NCBI GenBank assembly: GCA_964475985.1
Contig: CAYYYP010000004.1
Span: 58,002 to 122,001, forward strand
Reading direction: 5' to 3'
DNA from: CAYYYP01 sp964475985
GTDB lineage: Bacteria > Bdellovibrionota > UBA1018 > CAYHWW01
Length of the DNA stretch: 64,000 bases
Shown here: positions 52,126 to 63,100 of the stretch, piece after piece
Position numbering within the stretch: the stretch's first letter is position 1
Layout of the letters: each line of letters opens with the position of its first letter
Made by a program: the position numbers and the translations under genes
Notes under the pieces: model-generated
Databases searched by the model: none
What the model was told of the DNA's origin: nothing
Seen by the model: only the letters and a program-made list of their open reading frames with translations

Positions 52126-53614
52126 TTCACACCTGCTAACCATCGTAACTTTTCTGCCGGCCATCTGGGGCTTGGGAATGATTTTCATTCCCACTGCCAA
52201 AGCGGAGGGCTGTGCAAAAAATATAGCTCTTGTGGGATCCCTCATCGTATTTGCCTTTTCGCTTCTGCTTTATTGCGGGCACGATACAGGGCTCGCTGGC
52301 TATCAATTCCAGGAACACTTTTCATGGATTCCGGCCTTGGGCGTTAATTATTCCCTCGGCATCGATGGTTTAAGTTTACCCCTAATATTGCTTACGACCT
52401 TTTTGACTCCGATTGTTATCTTAGGCTCTTTTGAAGCCGTTCATGAAAAAACCAAACTGTATTATGCGCTGATTTTATTCTTGGAAACGGGAATGTTAGG
52501 AGCATTCGTTTCGCTGGATGTGATTTTATTTTATGTTTTCTGGGAAGCAATGCTGATCCCAATGTATTTCCTCATCGGAATTTGGGGCGGCAAGGAGCGA
52601 GTCTATGCTTCAATGAAGTTCTTCCTTTATACCCTGCTGGGTTCGCTTCTCATGCTGGTGGCTATCTTCTATTTATTGTCGCAGCACAAAATTCAATTTG
52701 GCAGTTATTCAGCAGCACTTCCGGATTTACTTCGAGTGAAAACGGAATTCACGGGATTGTGGAGTAGCCCACAAGTACTTCTATTTCTGGCATTTGCTTT
52801 GGCCTTTGCCATTAAAGTCCCTCTGTTTCCGCTTCATACTTGGTTGCCCGATGCCCACGTACAGGCACCAACCGCAGGTAGCGTCATTTTAGCGGGCGTG
52901 CTTTTGAAGCTCGGTGGTTATGGATTTCTAAGATTTGCGTTCCCACTTTTCCCGCAGGCCGTAAAACTTACGGCACCCTTTTTCATGGTGCTGTCGACCA
53001 TTGCCATTGTTTATGGGGCGTGGATAGCCATGGTGCAGCCGGACATTAAAAAACTCGTCGCTTACTCATCTGTAAGTCATATGGGTTATGTGATGCTTGG
53101 CCTTTTTTCCCTGAACTCGGTGGCCATGAGTGGTGCGGTTTACCAAATGCTCAATCACGGCATCAGCACCGGCGGGCTCTTTCTTATTGTGGGAATGATT
53201 TACGAACGTAGGCACACTCGGGAGATTTCCGCATTCGGCGGCTTGGCTAAACAAATGCCACTTCTGACCATTGTATTCATGATCGTTACCCTCTCATCGG
53301 TAGCACTTCCGGGTACAAACGGCTTTATCGGCGAATTCCTCATCTTGCTTGGCGCCTTTCAGCGTTATCCAGTCCTAACCACCATCGCGGGAACGGGCGT
53401 CATATTTGGCGCAGTTTATATGCTTTGGATGTTTAAGCGGGTGATGTTTGGTCCCCTTGAGAATGAAGAGAATAAAACTTTGCTTGATCTCAGTTTGAGG
53501 GAGGCCATTGTCATGTCCCCCATTCTGATCGCAATTTTTGTGATGGGCGTTTTCCCAAATCTTTTTTTCTCAAAAATCGACCCCTCCGTTCAACTGCTCA
53601 TGAGGAATTTTTAA
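52112..53614 (+). CDS. nuoM: NADH-quinone oxidoreductase subunit M
   Basis: 500 aa, middle antiporter-like subunit. Intact TM5 Glu (FWEAMLIPMYFLIGIWGG), TM7 Lys (AIKVPLFPLHTWLPDAH), TM8 Lys (GVLLKLGGYGFLRF) and TM12 Glu (GFIGEFLILLGAF). ATG at 52112, inside the nuoL end, is used; a TTG two codons upstream is ignored. Confidence 0.96.
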   Translation: MAFINSHLLTIVTFLPAIWGLGMIFIPTAKAEGCAKNIALVGSLIVFAFSLLLYCGHDTGLAGYQFQEHFSWIPALGVNYSLGIDGLSLPLILLTTFLTPIVILGSFEAVHEKTKLYYALILFLETGMLGAFVSLDVILFYVFWEAMLIPMYFLIGIWGGKERVYASMKFFLYTLLGSLLMLVAIFYLLSQHKIQFGSYSAALPDLLRVKTEFTGLWSSPQVLLFLAFALAFAIKVPLFPLHTWLPDAHVQAPTAGSVILAGVLLKLGGYGFLRFAFPLFPQAVKLTAPFFMVLSTIAIVYGAWIAMVQPDIKKLVAYSSVSHMGYVMLGLFSLNSVAMSGAVYQMLNHGISTGGLFLIVGMIYERRHTREISAFGGLAKQMPLLTIVFMIVTLSSVALPGTNGFIGEFLILLGAFQRYPVLTTIAGTGVIFGAVYMLWMFKRVMFGPLENEENKTLLDLSLREAIVMSPILIAIFVMGVFPNLFFSKIDPSVQLLMRNF

Positions 53615-53615
53615 T

Positions 53616-55169
53616 ATGGATTTGATTCACGTTGAGAACCTAGAGTTTGGCAGCACGCAGTTTTATGCTCTGCTTCCCTACTTCATCGTTTTAGTTGGCG
53701 GCATGGTTGGTCTTTTAATGGGCGTCGCTCGTTCCGCGACCACCGTCGCCATCAGTAAATATGTTTGTTTCGGAAGTGTACTGGCGGCGATTCCGGCGGT
53801 GCTAAATTTATGGAATGAGCCTCAGACCCGTTTGTTCAATCAAATGTTATCCGTTGATCAGTTTTCCCATGTCTTCCACCTACTTTTCTTGGGTGCGACG
53901 GCTCTCGTGCTCGCTACATCTTGGGACTACTTAAAAAAGGAAGCATTGGATCTTCCTGAGTTCCACGCCCTGGTTTTGTTTTCGTGTTTTGGCATGATGT
54001 TGCTCGCGGCTAGTTTGGATCTCATTGTGCTTTTCGTTTCCCTCGAGATCATGTCCATCGCAGTTTACGTATTGGTCGGGTTTAGACGAACGGATGTTCG
54101 ATCTAATGAAGCAGCCCTGAAATATTTTATTTTGGGCAGTGCAGCTTCGGCGGTTTTCCTATACGGAGCGGCACTCATGTACGGCGGTATCGGTACCCTC
54201 AATTTACGTGAAATCGCCTTGGCCCTCCTGCAGAACTCCTCGAATCTCGCTCAGGGCAGTGCCGCATCACCCGCAAATCCGTTAGTATTGCTGGGCGGGA
54301 TTTTGATGGCCGTAGGCATGCTGTTTAAAGTTGCCGTGGTGCCTTTTCATATGTGGATGCCCGATGTTTACGAAGGCGCTCCCATCACGGTTACGGCCTT
54401 TATGACAACGGGCTTGAAAGCAGCAGCTTTTGCCATGCTTTTGCGCATCGCCGTAAGTTTGCACTTGGGCAGTACATTCTATTTGGATTCCATGGGTACA
54501 GTCTTTTCGGAAACCCGTAGCTTTACGAACGTGCTTTGGGTCCTAGCCGTAGTGACCATGTTTTTTGGAAATGTCATCGCGTTGGTGCAAAGAAACCTCA
54601 AGCGAATGCTCGCTTATTCGTCCATCGCGCATTCAGGTTATCTTTTGGTGGGAATCCTGGCCGGTGCTAGGGCCGACTCAGGGTATGGGCCGGTGATTGT
54701 TTATCTCATTAGTTATTGTTTGATGAATATTGGCGCGTTTGCCGTACTTTCCATCATTTCAGAAAAGGGCGATCAGCTCACGGACTTACAGGACCTTTCT
54801 GGCCTGGGCTTTAAAAAACCCTGGCTCGGGTTTGCCATGATGATTTTCATGTTTTCCATGGCGGGCTTACCGCCCACCGTGGGATTCATAGGTAAATATA
54901 TGATATTTAGTGCAGCGATCCAGAGCGGATACGTATGGCTCTCGGTTCTCGCCGTCATCTGCAGCGCCATTTCGGCTTACTTTTACCTGCGAGTCATCGT
55001 TTATATGTTCATGAAAGAACAGGTGAGCGACTTTAATTTCAAAACCAGTTATGCGTCCATGGCCGTAGTAATCCTGGCGATGGTGTTTACCTTGGAGTTG
55101 GGAATCCTGCCCACCTGGGTCATGGATGTCGCCGGATGGGCCGCTAGCCTACTCGTTGCAACGAACTGA
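53616..55169 (+). CDS. nuoN: NADH-quinone oxidoreductase subunit N
   Basis: 517 aa, proximal antiporter-like subunit. TM5 Glu is in FVSLEIMSIAVYVLVGFRR, TM7 Lys in GMLFKVAVVPFHMWMPDVYE and the late Lys in GFIGKYMIF. It ends the 14-gene operon. The 100 bases after it hold no convincing terminator, only a weak imperfect inverted repeat around 55196-55216. Confidence 0.96.
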   Translation: MDLIHVENLEFGSTQFYALLPYFIVLVGGMVGLLMGVARSATTVAISKYVCFGSVLAAIPAVLNLWNEPQTRLFNQMLSVDQFSHVFHLLFLGATALVLATSWDYLKKEALDLPEFHALVLFSCFGMMLLAASLDLIVLFVSLEIMSIAVYVLVGFRRTDVRSNEAALKYFILGSAASAVFLYGAALMYGGIGTLNLREIALALLQNSSNLAQGSAASPANPLVLLGGILMAVGMLFKVAVVPFHMWMPDVYEGAPITVTAFMTTGLKAAAFAMLLRIAVSLHLGSTFYLDSMGTVFSETRSFTNVLWVLAVVTMFFGNVIALVQRNLKRMLAYSSIAHSGYLLVGILAGARADSGYGPVIVYLISYCLMNIGAFAVLSIISEKGDQLTDLQDLSGLGFKKPWLGFAMMIFMFSMAGLPPTVGFIGKYMIFSAAIQSGYVWLSVLAVICSAISAYFYLRVIVYMFMKEQVSDFNFKTSYASMAVVILAMVFTLELGILPTWVMDVAGWAASLLVATN

Positions 55170-55269
55170 TAGTGAATTGTTTGCTTAGAGTTCATGCCCG
55201 GTAGTTCTATCCCGGCAAAAATTTCCTGCCCTAGGTTTTCCTTAAATATGACGAGAACAAGGGTGGATC

Positions 55270-58101
55270 ATGTCTACCCGAAGCTCATCTAAAACATCAA
55301 AACCGCAGGAAATCGACCTGAACTTAGCTACCGCTGAGAAGACGGGGACCATTGCGTCTACTCCTAGTGCGCAAACGAAACCAGGGCTTACGTTAGTGAA
55401 TGACGCGGATCAATCTATCGATGTCAATGCTCCTGCCACCGTAGAGCGTGATGAAGAAAAAACCATCATACTCACCACTGACTCTGAAAAAACCGTTTTC
55501 ATAGAAAGACGGCCACCTGCCCTTGAAGTTGCTCCTCCTCCGGCTCGACTGGAAACGGAACACCCAGCCCTTGAGAAGCCAGTTATTCCGCCGGCCATGC
55601 GCGCCGAGCGCACGCAAGTCATCGATGTATCGGCCCTTAGGGCAACAGATCCGAAGACCGCTCCCCCCGATAAAAGTCTCGCTTCCCGGGTCATCCGTAG
55701 TAAATATTTTTTAATTATGGCAGGCCTTTCCGTTGCGGGTCTCCTCATGGATGAATTTTTTCCGGAGACCCAGCCCCAGCAAGTGACTCAAGCTGAGCGT
55801 GAACTGGAGAAGTTTAAAGTTACTCTGCCTCCGGTCAAAACCGCGGCGGTCGACCCTTCCAAAAGTGATGCACTTACCCGAGCGGCAATTCCATTTATTA
55901 ACTTGGATTCCGTGGATGGCTATAAACGAGCAGGCATTCTGCTGCAAAAAGCGGTCGCCATGAACCCCAACAATGCCACGGCGGTTTCATTCCTCGCCAG
56001 CGTATATATAAATTTGGTTGATGTCGTAACTAAGGATGACCAGTACTTTCAAATCGTAACCACCTTGATCGACGCCGTACGCGCAAAGAACCTGAATCTT
56101 CCGGAACTTGTGGTGGTGGAAGTTGAGCTCTATAATCTACTCGGCCACTACGATGCTGCCATCGAGCGCATTGTGGAATTTTCCAAAGTAAAACTTAAGA
56201 GCGAAGCAACCCTGGGGTCTGAACTCTTCTATTACTTAGCCTTAAGCTACTTTCAAAAGGGCCAAGTCACAGAAGCGCTGAAATTTCTGGACCCCATTGA
56301 TGAAAAAAACTGGTTTAGCGCCCGCATCCCTTACTTGTATGGACTCATTTATGAAGGCCTTGGACAAGTAGACCTGGCGGCGCAGTACTTCGAAAAAGCC
56401 GTGAAACGCAGCCCCAATCATATGCGCGCGCGTAGGCATTTAGCCGAACTCTATCTCCAAAAGGACCAACTTCCCCAGGCGGGTTTTCATGTGGATCACG
56501 TCATTCACATGGCAAAGTACGCCACCCGCATTGAACTGGGGCGCGCGCATTACATAAAATCTAGGCTTTATTCCATTGCGCAAAAGCAAGTGGACGCGCT
56601 TGCCAGCATCGAAAGGGCCAGGCGTTGGCTTCCGGAAGATGCCGACGTTCTTTTTGAATACTACACTCTGCGGGCGAGAAATTTGCGGGCCCAGGGCAAA
56701 GGCGCTGACCCCGTTCTGCAAACTCGGGTTGAGGTGTACGAGCTCCTAGCGCGCGGCGAGCAGGAAATGAAAAAGGGTAGTTTTGATGCCGCCATAAAAA
56801 TATTCAATGAGGCGCGCCTCAAAGACGATCAAAATCCCACGCCACTCTTCAGGGTGGCTGAAAGCTATCGACGCCAAGGGGACTTGCACGCCAGCGTTTT
56901 GTTTTTTCGAAAAGCCATTGATTCGGGCCAGCCCAAGGCCGATATGATGGAAAAATTCATCCGCCTCCTCATTGAGAACTATGAGCTTAAAGAAGCCCAG
57001 GAACGAATTGTAAAAGTCGTTACGCTGACTCCTCCGCCTTCAACTAGGATCATTGACTCACTTTACGGGCTACTCTTCATGAAAAAAGGTGATGTCAAAT
57101 CTGCGCAGGCTTATCTTAAGCGAGCCGTGCAGGCGGTTTCCGTTGAGAGCGATGTGTATCTCAATTACGCAAACATCCTCTATAAGGCAGAAAACTATTC
57201 GGACGCAGCTTTCTATTACGGGTTAGCGCGACGGTTTGATCCCTACAACGTTGAGGCTATTACGGGCATTGGAAAGGCTCTCGCCGAATTGAAGGATGTT
57301 GAGCGTGGGGTTTCTTATTTGCGTGAGCAGCTTAAGAGCACGGTAGAAAAAGCGCCGCTGCGGGTTGCCATTGCAGAAGTTTATTTTAAAAAGGGTAATG
57401 TCAAACAAGCAAATCTTGAGGTGGATGACGCGATTTCCGAAAATGGAAAGTTTGCTCCGGCGTTCCGCCTTAAAGGTGATTTGCTCGTCGCCGAAGATCA
57501 GCTGAAGAAAGCCCTGGAAGCTTATCAGACGGCGATGAATTTAAAATCAAACGACCCATATCTTAGGCTTGAGCGTTACAAAATTTGCATGAAGCTAGGC
57601 GACCTAAAGCTTGCGATTTCAGAGCTAAGACTCTTACTGAACGATTTCCCAAGTTACCCAGGGGCAAATTATATGATGGGGGATATTTATCTCCAAAACC
57701 GCAAATATGACGACGCGCTGTTTTTCGCCGAAGAAGAACTCAAGCGCAACCCGGAATATATTCAAGCCCTCGTCCTCAAAGGGAATGTCTGGAGTGCAAA
57801 AAATGATTTTACCAAAGCCTTGGACGCCCTGAACCGTGCGCTTCGCATCAACCCCAGTTATGTTCCCGCACTCCTTGGTGCAGGTTACGCAAATCACGCG
57901 CTAAAAAACTACGCCGCAGCCCAAACCTTGCTTGAGCAGTCGGTGCGCTTTGATGCCGGCAATCCTGAAGTGCATAAAAGATTGGGTCTGCTTTACCGAG
58001 ATATGGGCATCCTAGAAAGATCCAAACTGCATCTCGCGGCCTATTTGGAAATGAATCCCGGCGCAATCGACCGCATGGAAATTCAAGCTTTAATTAAATA
58101 A
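55270..58101 (+). CDS. large membrane-anchored TPR protein, function unknown
   Basis: 943 aa. The N-terminal 140 residues are charged, Thr/Pro-rich and probably cytoplasmic. A single membrane segment (SKYFLIMAGLSVAGLLMDEF, about 145-165) follows. The remaining 750 residues are tetratricopeptide repeats, e.g. YLYGLIYEGLGQVDLAAQYF, VYLNYANILYKAENYSDAAF, YMMGDIYLQNRKYDDALFFA and LGAGYANHALKNYAAAQTLL. By topology the TPR array would face the periplasm. The tail holds three similar Thr motifs (DEEKTIIL at 61, DSEKTVFI at 71, AERTQVID at 112) that resemble phospho-Thr/FHA docking sites. It precedes tamA-tamB, so a role in envelope biogenesis is possible but unproven. Confidence 0.75.
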   Translation: MSTRSSSKTSKPQEIDLNLATAEKTGTIASTPSAQTKPGLTLVNDADQSIDVNAPATVERDEEKTIILTTDSEKTVFIERRPPALEVAPPPARLETEHPALEKPVIPPAMRAERTQVIDVSALRATDPKTAPPDKSLASRVIRSKYFLIMAGLSVAGLLMDEFFPETQPQQVTQAERELEKFKVTLPPVKTAAVDPSKSDALTRAAIPFINLDSVDGYKRAGILLQKAVAMNPNNATAVSFLASVYINLVDVVTKDDQYFQIVTTLIDAVRAKNLNLPELVVVEVELYNLLGHYDAAIERIVEFSKVKLKSEATLGSELFYYLALSYFQKGQVTEALKFLDPIDEKNWFSARIPYLYGLIYEGLGQVDLAAQYFEKAVKRSPNHMRARRHLAELYLQKDQLPQAGFHVDHVIHMAKYATRIELGRAHYIKSRLYSIAQKQVDALASIERARRWLPEDADVLFEYYTLRARNLRAQGKGADPVLQTRVEVYELLARGEQEMKKGSFDAAIKIFNEARLKDDQNPTPLFRVAESYRRQGDLHASVLFFRKAIDSGQPKADMMEKFIRLLIENYELKEAQERIVKVVTLTPPPSTRIIDSLYGLLFMKKGDVKSAQAYLKRAVQAVSVESDVYLNYANILYKAENYSDAAFYYGLARRFDPYNVEAITGIGKALAELKDVERGVSYLREQLKSTVEKAPLRVAIAEVYFKKGNVKQANLEVDDAISENGKFAPAFRLKGDLLVAEDQLKKALEAYQTAMNLKSNDPYLRLERYKICMKLGDLKLAISELRLLLNDFPSYPGANYMMGDIYLQNRKYDDALFFAEEELKRNPEYIQALVLKGNVWSAKNDFTKALDALNRALRINPSYVPALLGAGYANHALKNYAAAQTLLEQSVRFDAGNPEVHKRLGLLYRDMGILERSKLHLAAYLEMNPGAIDRMEIQALIK

Positions 58102-58179
58102 AATCCGCTAAACTCTACCCAGTTTGCTGCGAATACGAGGTCGTTTTGCCTTAAAAACTAGTGTATTAAATGCATTCTA

Positions 58180-60144
58180 ATGAAGCACTTTATAAAACAC
58201 TTTTCATGGATGAAGTTTTTCGGCGCTTGCCTTTTCATTTCTGGCTTATGCAATCATTCCGGTGCGGCAGATGATAGCTATGGCCCCACGCGCTACATTT
58301 GGGAACTTGCCATCGAAGGCAACCAGAACATTTCTACGGAGGATATTCTGGATGCCATCGCCTCAAGTCGTTCTTCTCACTTTCCGATCCTAGGCAGCAA
58401 AACTGAATTCAATGCCATTACTTTATATTCGGACCAAAAGCGCATCGAGCATCTCTACAAAAGATCAGGCTACTACCAAGCTCGGGTCCTCCGCACTGAC
58501 ATGGCGCCCTGCAAGGAGGAGGAACCCACGAAACTTTGCTTGAAAATTCATGTGAGCGAAGGGGCCGCAACCCAGATAGAGCGAGTCAATATCGTGATTC
58601 ATAAAACCGATGAGACGCTCGTTAGTGAAGCCGATGTTTCTTCGCGTATCGGAGTGCATAAGGACGCCATTTTTAACTATGATACATATTCTAGCGGAAA
58701 GGCCGCACTGATTCTTTACCTTCAAGAACTGTCCTACCCTTTGCCTAAGGTTGAGAGTGTGGCTACCTATGATCAGAACACCAATTTGATGGCGATCTCC
58801 TACGAAGTTACCCCTGGCGTGAAGGCCTCCTTTGGCAACATCACATTTCAAGGCTTACGCAACATCCGTTCAGATGATCTTTATCCGCGCCTAGTCTACA
58901 AAACCGGAATGGTGTTTAACCCGCATTTACTTGAGGAAAGTAAAGACTTACTGGAGAGCCTTGATATTTTTCGGAGCGTAGAAGCTAAGCTCGTCCTTAG
59001 GAAAAACAATCCGAAAATCGTCGATGTCATTTATGAAGTGCAGGAAAAACCTTTGAAGTCCCTTCAACTTGGTTTCGGATTTAGTTTGGAGAATTCACGC
59101 CAAGAAGGCCGAATACGTGGCGAATGGAATCATAAAAATTTTCACAATTACCTACGAAAATTTTCCGTGAGTGGAGAACCGCGTTACGCCGTACTACCTT
59201 CTATATTCCGTCCGCAACAGTCAGGTCCGTTGGGAACCACCGAGGTGTCCGTACTGCACCCGGCGTTCCTATCACCTAAACAAGACCTCAGAACTTCCGT
59301 AGGTTTCGATGCGGATTTAGAGCAAGGTTATCGTTGGTACGGTCCCCGTGTGAACGCGCAACTTTCAAGGACGCTCAGTCGAAAATTTACGCTAACCGGC
59401 GGCTATTCCTTCCGATATTTGCAATTTTACAACATAACGGTAGGCAGTAGCTCTGCTGGGGCACCTCAGGAATTGTTATACAATAATAGCTATCGGTTGG
59501 GTTATATTGACCAACAGCTCACCTGGGATCAACGCAATGTGAAGCTCAGTCCGTCAAAAGGTGGGTATGCAGTATTTTACATCGCCGAATCTGCACCGCC
59601 GTTAGCGAGCAGTTTTTTATATATTCGGATTAGGCCCGAATACCGCCATTTTTTCCCCATAGGCCGAAGATCAGTTTTAGCGACCCGCGCGGCCTATGGT
59701 CGGATTTTTAATTTGCGTCAGGGCGCCTCGCCAATTACAGAAAGATTTTACGGCGGAGGAGCCAATGATCATCGAGGTTTTACATACCACAGGCTTTCGC
59801 CCCAAATATCTTCCATTGACGCTAGATCCGTACCCATCGGTGGCGATACCCAGGTTTTATTTTCTGTGGAACAGCGTTTTCAACTGGCTAGGCTCTACGA
59901 CAATTGGTTGGTTCTAGGCCTATTTTTTGACGTAGGAGACGTGGTTGAAAGTTCGGATAAGCTAAATTTTAAAAGTTTACATTATGCCGTAGGTCCCGGT
60001 TTGCGGTACGAAACCCCCGTAGGCGTTGTTCGGGCAGACGTCGGTTTTAGGCTGAACCGCCTGGATGGCGCGACCAATGGCCGTCCCAATCCGGACCCTG
60101 GTCAACGGTTCGCCATCCACGTGAGCTTTGGGGAAGCATTTTAA
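58180..60144 (+). CDS. tamA: Omp85-family outer-membrane protein, TamA-like
   Basis: 654 aa. Signal peptide (about residues 1-28: MKFFGACLFISGLCNHSGAA). POTRA domains cover about 35-290 (e.g. IWELAIEGNQNISTEDILDA, FGNITFQGLRNIRSDDLYPR). A C-terminal 16-strand-type barrel contains the family L6 motif in NDHRGFTYHRLSP and ends in Phe (HVSFGEAF), the outer-membrane insertion signal. Three POTRA domains and the adjoining tamB favour TamA over BamA. It works with TamB in outer-membrane protein or lipid transport. tamB follows after three bases. Confidence 0.88.
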   Translation: MKHFIKHFSWMKFFGACLFISGLCNHSGAADDSYGPTRYIWELAIEGNQNISTEDILDAIASSRSSHFPILGSKTEFNAITLYSDQKRIEHLYKRSGYYQARVLRTDMAPCKEEEPTKLCLKIHVSEGAATQIERVNIVIHKTDETLVSEADVSSRIGVHKDAIFNYDTYSSGKAALILYLQELSYPLPKVESVATYDQNTNLMAISYEVTPGVKASFGNITFQGLRNIRSDDLYPRLVYKTGMVFNPHLLEESKDLLESLDIFRSVEAKLVLRKNNPKIVDVIYEVQEKPLKSLQLGFGFSLENSRQEGRIRGEWNHKNFHNYLRKFSVSGEPRYAVLPSIFRPQQSGPLGTTEVSVLHPAFLSPKQDLRTSVGFDADLEQGYRWYGPRVNAQLSRTLSRKFTLTGGYSFRYLQFYNITVGSSSAGAPQELLYNNSYRLGYIDQQLTWDQRNVKLSPSKGGYAVFYIAESAPPLASSFLYIRIRPEYRHFFPIGRRSVLATRAAYGRIFNLRQGASPITERFYGGGANDHRGFTYHRLSPQISSIDARSVPIGGDTQVLFSVEQRFQLARLYDNWLVLGLFFDVGDVVESSDKLNFKSLHYAVGPGLRYETPVGVVRADVGFRLNRLDGATNGRPNPDPGQRFAIHVSFGEAF

Positions 60145-60147
60145 ATT

Positions 60148-63100
60148 ATGACAACGAAGAAAATTTTAAAGTGGCTAGCTATGGGATTCGGTGGGCTCAT
60201 CTTCCTATTGGTTTGTGCCGTCATTGCGCTGGAAACCCCGGCAGGGAAAAAATTCATTGTGCGCAAGGTCGAAAAATCCGCCAATGCGTTGCTTACTGGA
60301 AGACTAAAGATCGGTGCGTTACGCGGTAACCTCATCACGGGAATGACCATCGAAAAGATCGGCCTGCGAGACCAGAGCGGAAGGGCAGTGCTTGACGTCG
60401 CCACTACTCACCTTGCTTATCGTATCCGTCCGTTCCGGCCTTTCGTCATCTTTAATGAAGTCGACATCCAGGGCGTGCAAGCACACCGGCACATCGATGC
60501 AAAGGGGGTCTCAAATTGGGATCATTTAGTGCGTCCCTCTCAGGAGCCCAGTCGTAAAGAGGAATCCGAATCACAGTCTCCCGCCGTGCAGGTGAAAAAC
60601 TTAAAGTTATCTGATGCAAAATTTACCCAAACCGTAGCGGAAAAAATCGTGCTTGCCCTAAAGAGCATAGAAGTCGAAATGGCCATCCCCGAGGTTCTCG
60701 ATCAACTCCCGGAGGGAAAGGTAACGGCTTCTGGTCACTATCAAGGCAGGCCGCTATCTTTAGACTCTGAAGTTAAATCTACGGTTGAAGCAAGAACATC
60801 AGAGCCTCATGCCCAAGCGGTTTCACTTGACGCAAAACTTGGTACTTCCCAAGTTAAAGGTTTAGGCTCCGGAATATTCCGGCTGAAAAATTGGGTGGAA
60901 TCTTCGGTAAGCGTTCAGTTACCAGATTTCCACGTCAACACCGCCGACTTTAGTGCGAAGCCAAAACCGGGGTCAAAAGCCGGCGTACCAACTATCATTG
61001 ATGGCGACAGTTCATTAAAGTTAGAAGACAAAAAACTAGAAAATAAAACGGCCATCGGGATTCAGGAAAATGGCAGACGGGCTAGCCAAATTGTTTGGGA
61101 GTTTCAGACATCCCATCTCACGGACTTTTCTTCTCTGGAGCTCAAGAAGTTTCAATGGCTGGCTCATTGCCCGCTTTTGAAATTAGACCAGCCCACGACT
61201 CTGACTTTAAATCGTGATGATTACCTTCCGATGGGTGACATCCGATTGAAGGGTTGCGTGGGATCCGTAAACTACCTACGTTCAAATCAAGGCGACGGCC
61301 CGGTAAGGGCCGTGGTTGACAACCTTCAGTTGGGTCCCATCATGAACGCCCTGGGCTTACCTAGGCAACGGGGCGACAAGGGTCGCATTGATTTAAATTT
61401 GCATTTACCCCAAGGCGTCAAAAAGACTATTGCTTCCGTCAAGGCGTCCCTCGATCTTCCGCATTCCTTATTTGGTAGCGCAACTACTCTGCATTTGAAT
61501 GCTGATCTCGATGAGCACAAAGCAATTGGAAAAGTGAGTGCGGCCGTGGGCGAGCAAAAAGTTTCCGGAAACTTCGCGCTGAATGAGCCATTTATTAAGC
61601 CATGGGAAGTGAATAAAGAAAATGCGTCGGGCACTTTTGTTTTGATTGCCAAAGCATTGGATTTGAAAAAACTTCACGAATCGGGGCTCCTTACAACGGA
61701 TGTCCTAGGTACCGTACAAGTGAAGCTGAACGGTTCGGCGTCGGCGAACCATGCTAAACTCTTTTTAGAAAGTTACGGGAATAAAATTTCCATACCAAAC
61801 GGTAGTCCGGAAGGAGTTACTCCGCCGTTAAACTACAAAGCATTGTTTACCTATGACGAACGAGAATTGAATGTGCGAGGGAATGTGCAACCCTCTCCTG
61901 CCGGTAAGGAACTCGTGTTTCAGGCAAATATGAAGGCGCCATTTTTAAAAATTAAAAACGAAGGCTTGGCGGCAATAAAGAAATTCCCGATACAGTGGAA
62001 TTTTCAAGTCTCAGAATTTGACCTCTGGCCGTACCTGTTCACGACTCCCAACCCTGCTTTGCGACGGGAAAAAATTTCTCTTACGGCAAAGGGAAATGGA
62101 AAGGGGAGTATCGAGGACCCCCAGGCGAACTTAGATGCCGCCATTCAAATTGGAAACGGCCCCGTTGCAAACGTCGTTGCCTTGATAAAAGATCAGTACT
62201 TTCGGGCGACACTTAAGGCCCACGACGCATCTTTGGACACGGTGATTCCCCTTTTCACGCCCTACGTCACTTTGCGCAACAGTAAGTTCAACGCCAATCT
62301 AATCGCTTCGGGCCCCGTATCCGATGTAGTTTTCCATGGAAATTTAAGCTTGGTGGCTAGTGAAATCGTAGCGCCTTCCTTTCAAATTAATTATACGGAA
62401 CCATCGTTGCACATTGAAGGACAGGGTCACCAAATCAACCTTACAAAACTTCACCTAAAAGGAGGTGATGGCTCCCTGGATGGAACCGGGAGCGTCGGTG
62501 TAAGAAATTCAACTGAACTCACTAGGGCGCATTTTAAAGCGCGGTTCCGAAAATTTGCCATCATTTCCAACGATAAAATGTCCATTGTATCCACCGGTGA
62601 CATCGGCCTTAATGCAAATCACGCCGACTCAACTTTTGGAGGTGAGATTTTGATTAGTGAAGCAAAGATCACTCTTCCCGAGAATAATCAGAAAAAAACT
62701 TTGGAACCACTAGGTGATTTCAAGGACGTGGTGGTGAAACAAGAAGTGGCAGCCGAAAGCAGCTCGGAACCACGAAGCTTATTTACTGACCTTTCCGGAA
62801 CCATTCACATTAAGGCACCAGGCAGGGTTTGGATCAAAGGGCCCGATGTCGCGGTGGATTTGAAAGCAGATTTATTTGCTGGGCTTAATGAAGATCAAGA
62901 AATGTTTGTGCGCGGAAACGTAAAAGCCCAACGCGGCTTCGTAGAAGTTTTTGGCCGTCATTTGGAACTGAGAAAAGCCAATGTAGAACTTATGGGCGAT
63001 CCCTCTAATCCGCGCGTTGACGTCGTTGCGATGTATCACTACTCACCAAAAAACATCATTGTTGCACTACAGGGCCCTAAGGAAACCCTAAAGCCAAAAC

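Noticed and set aside
55196..55216. Terminator after nuoN
   Set aside because: The inverted repeat is short and mismatched, and only a brief A/T run follows; not strong enough to call.
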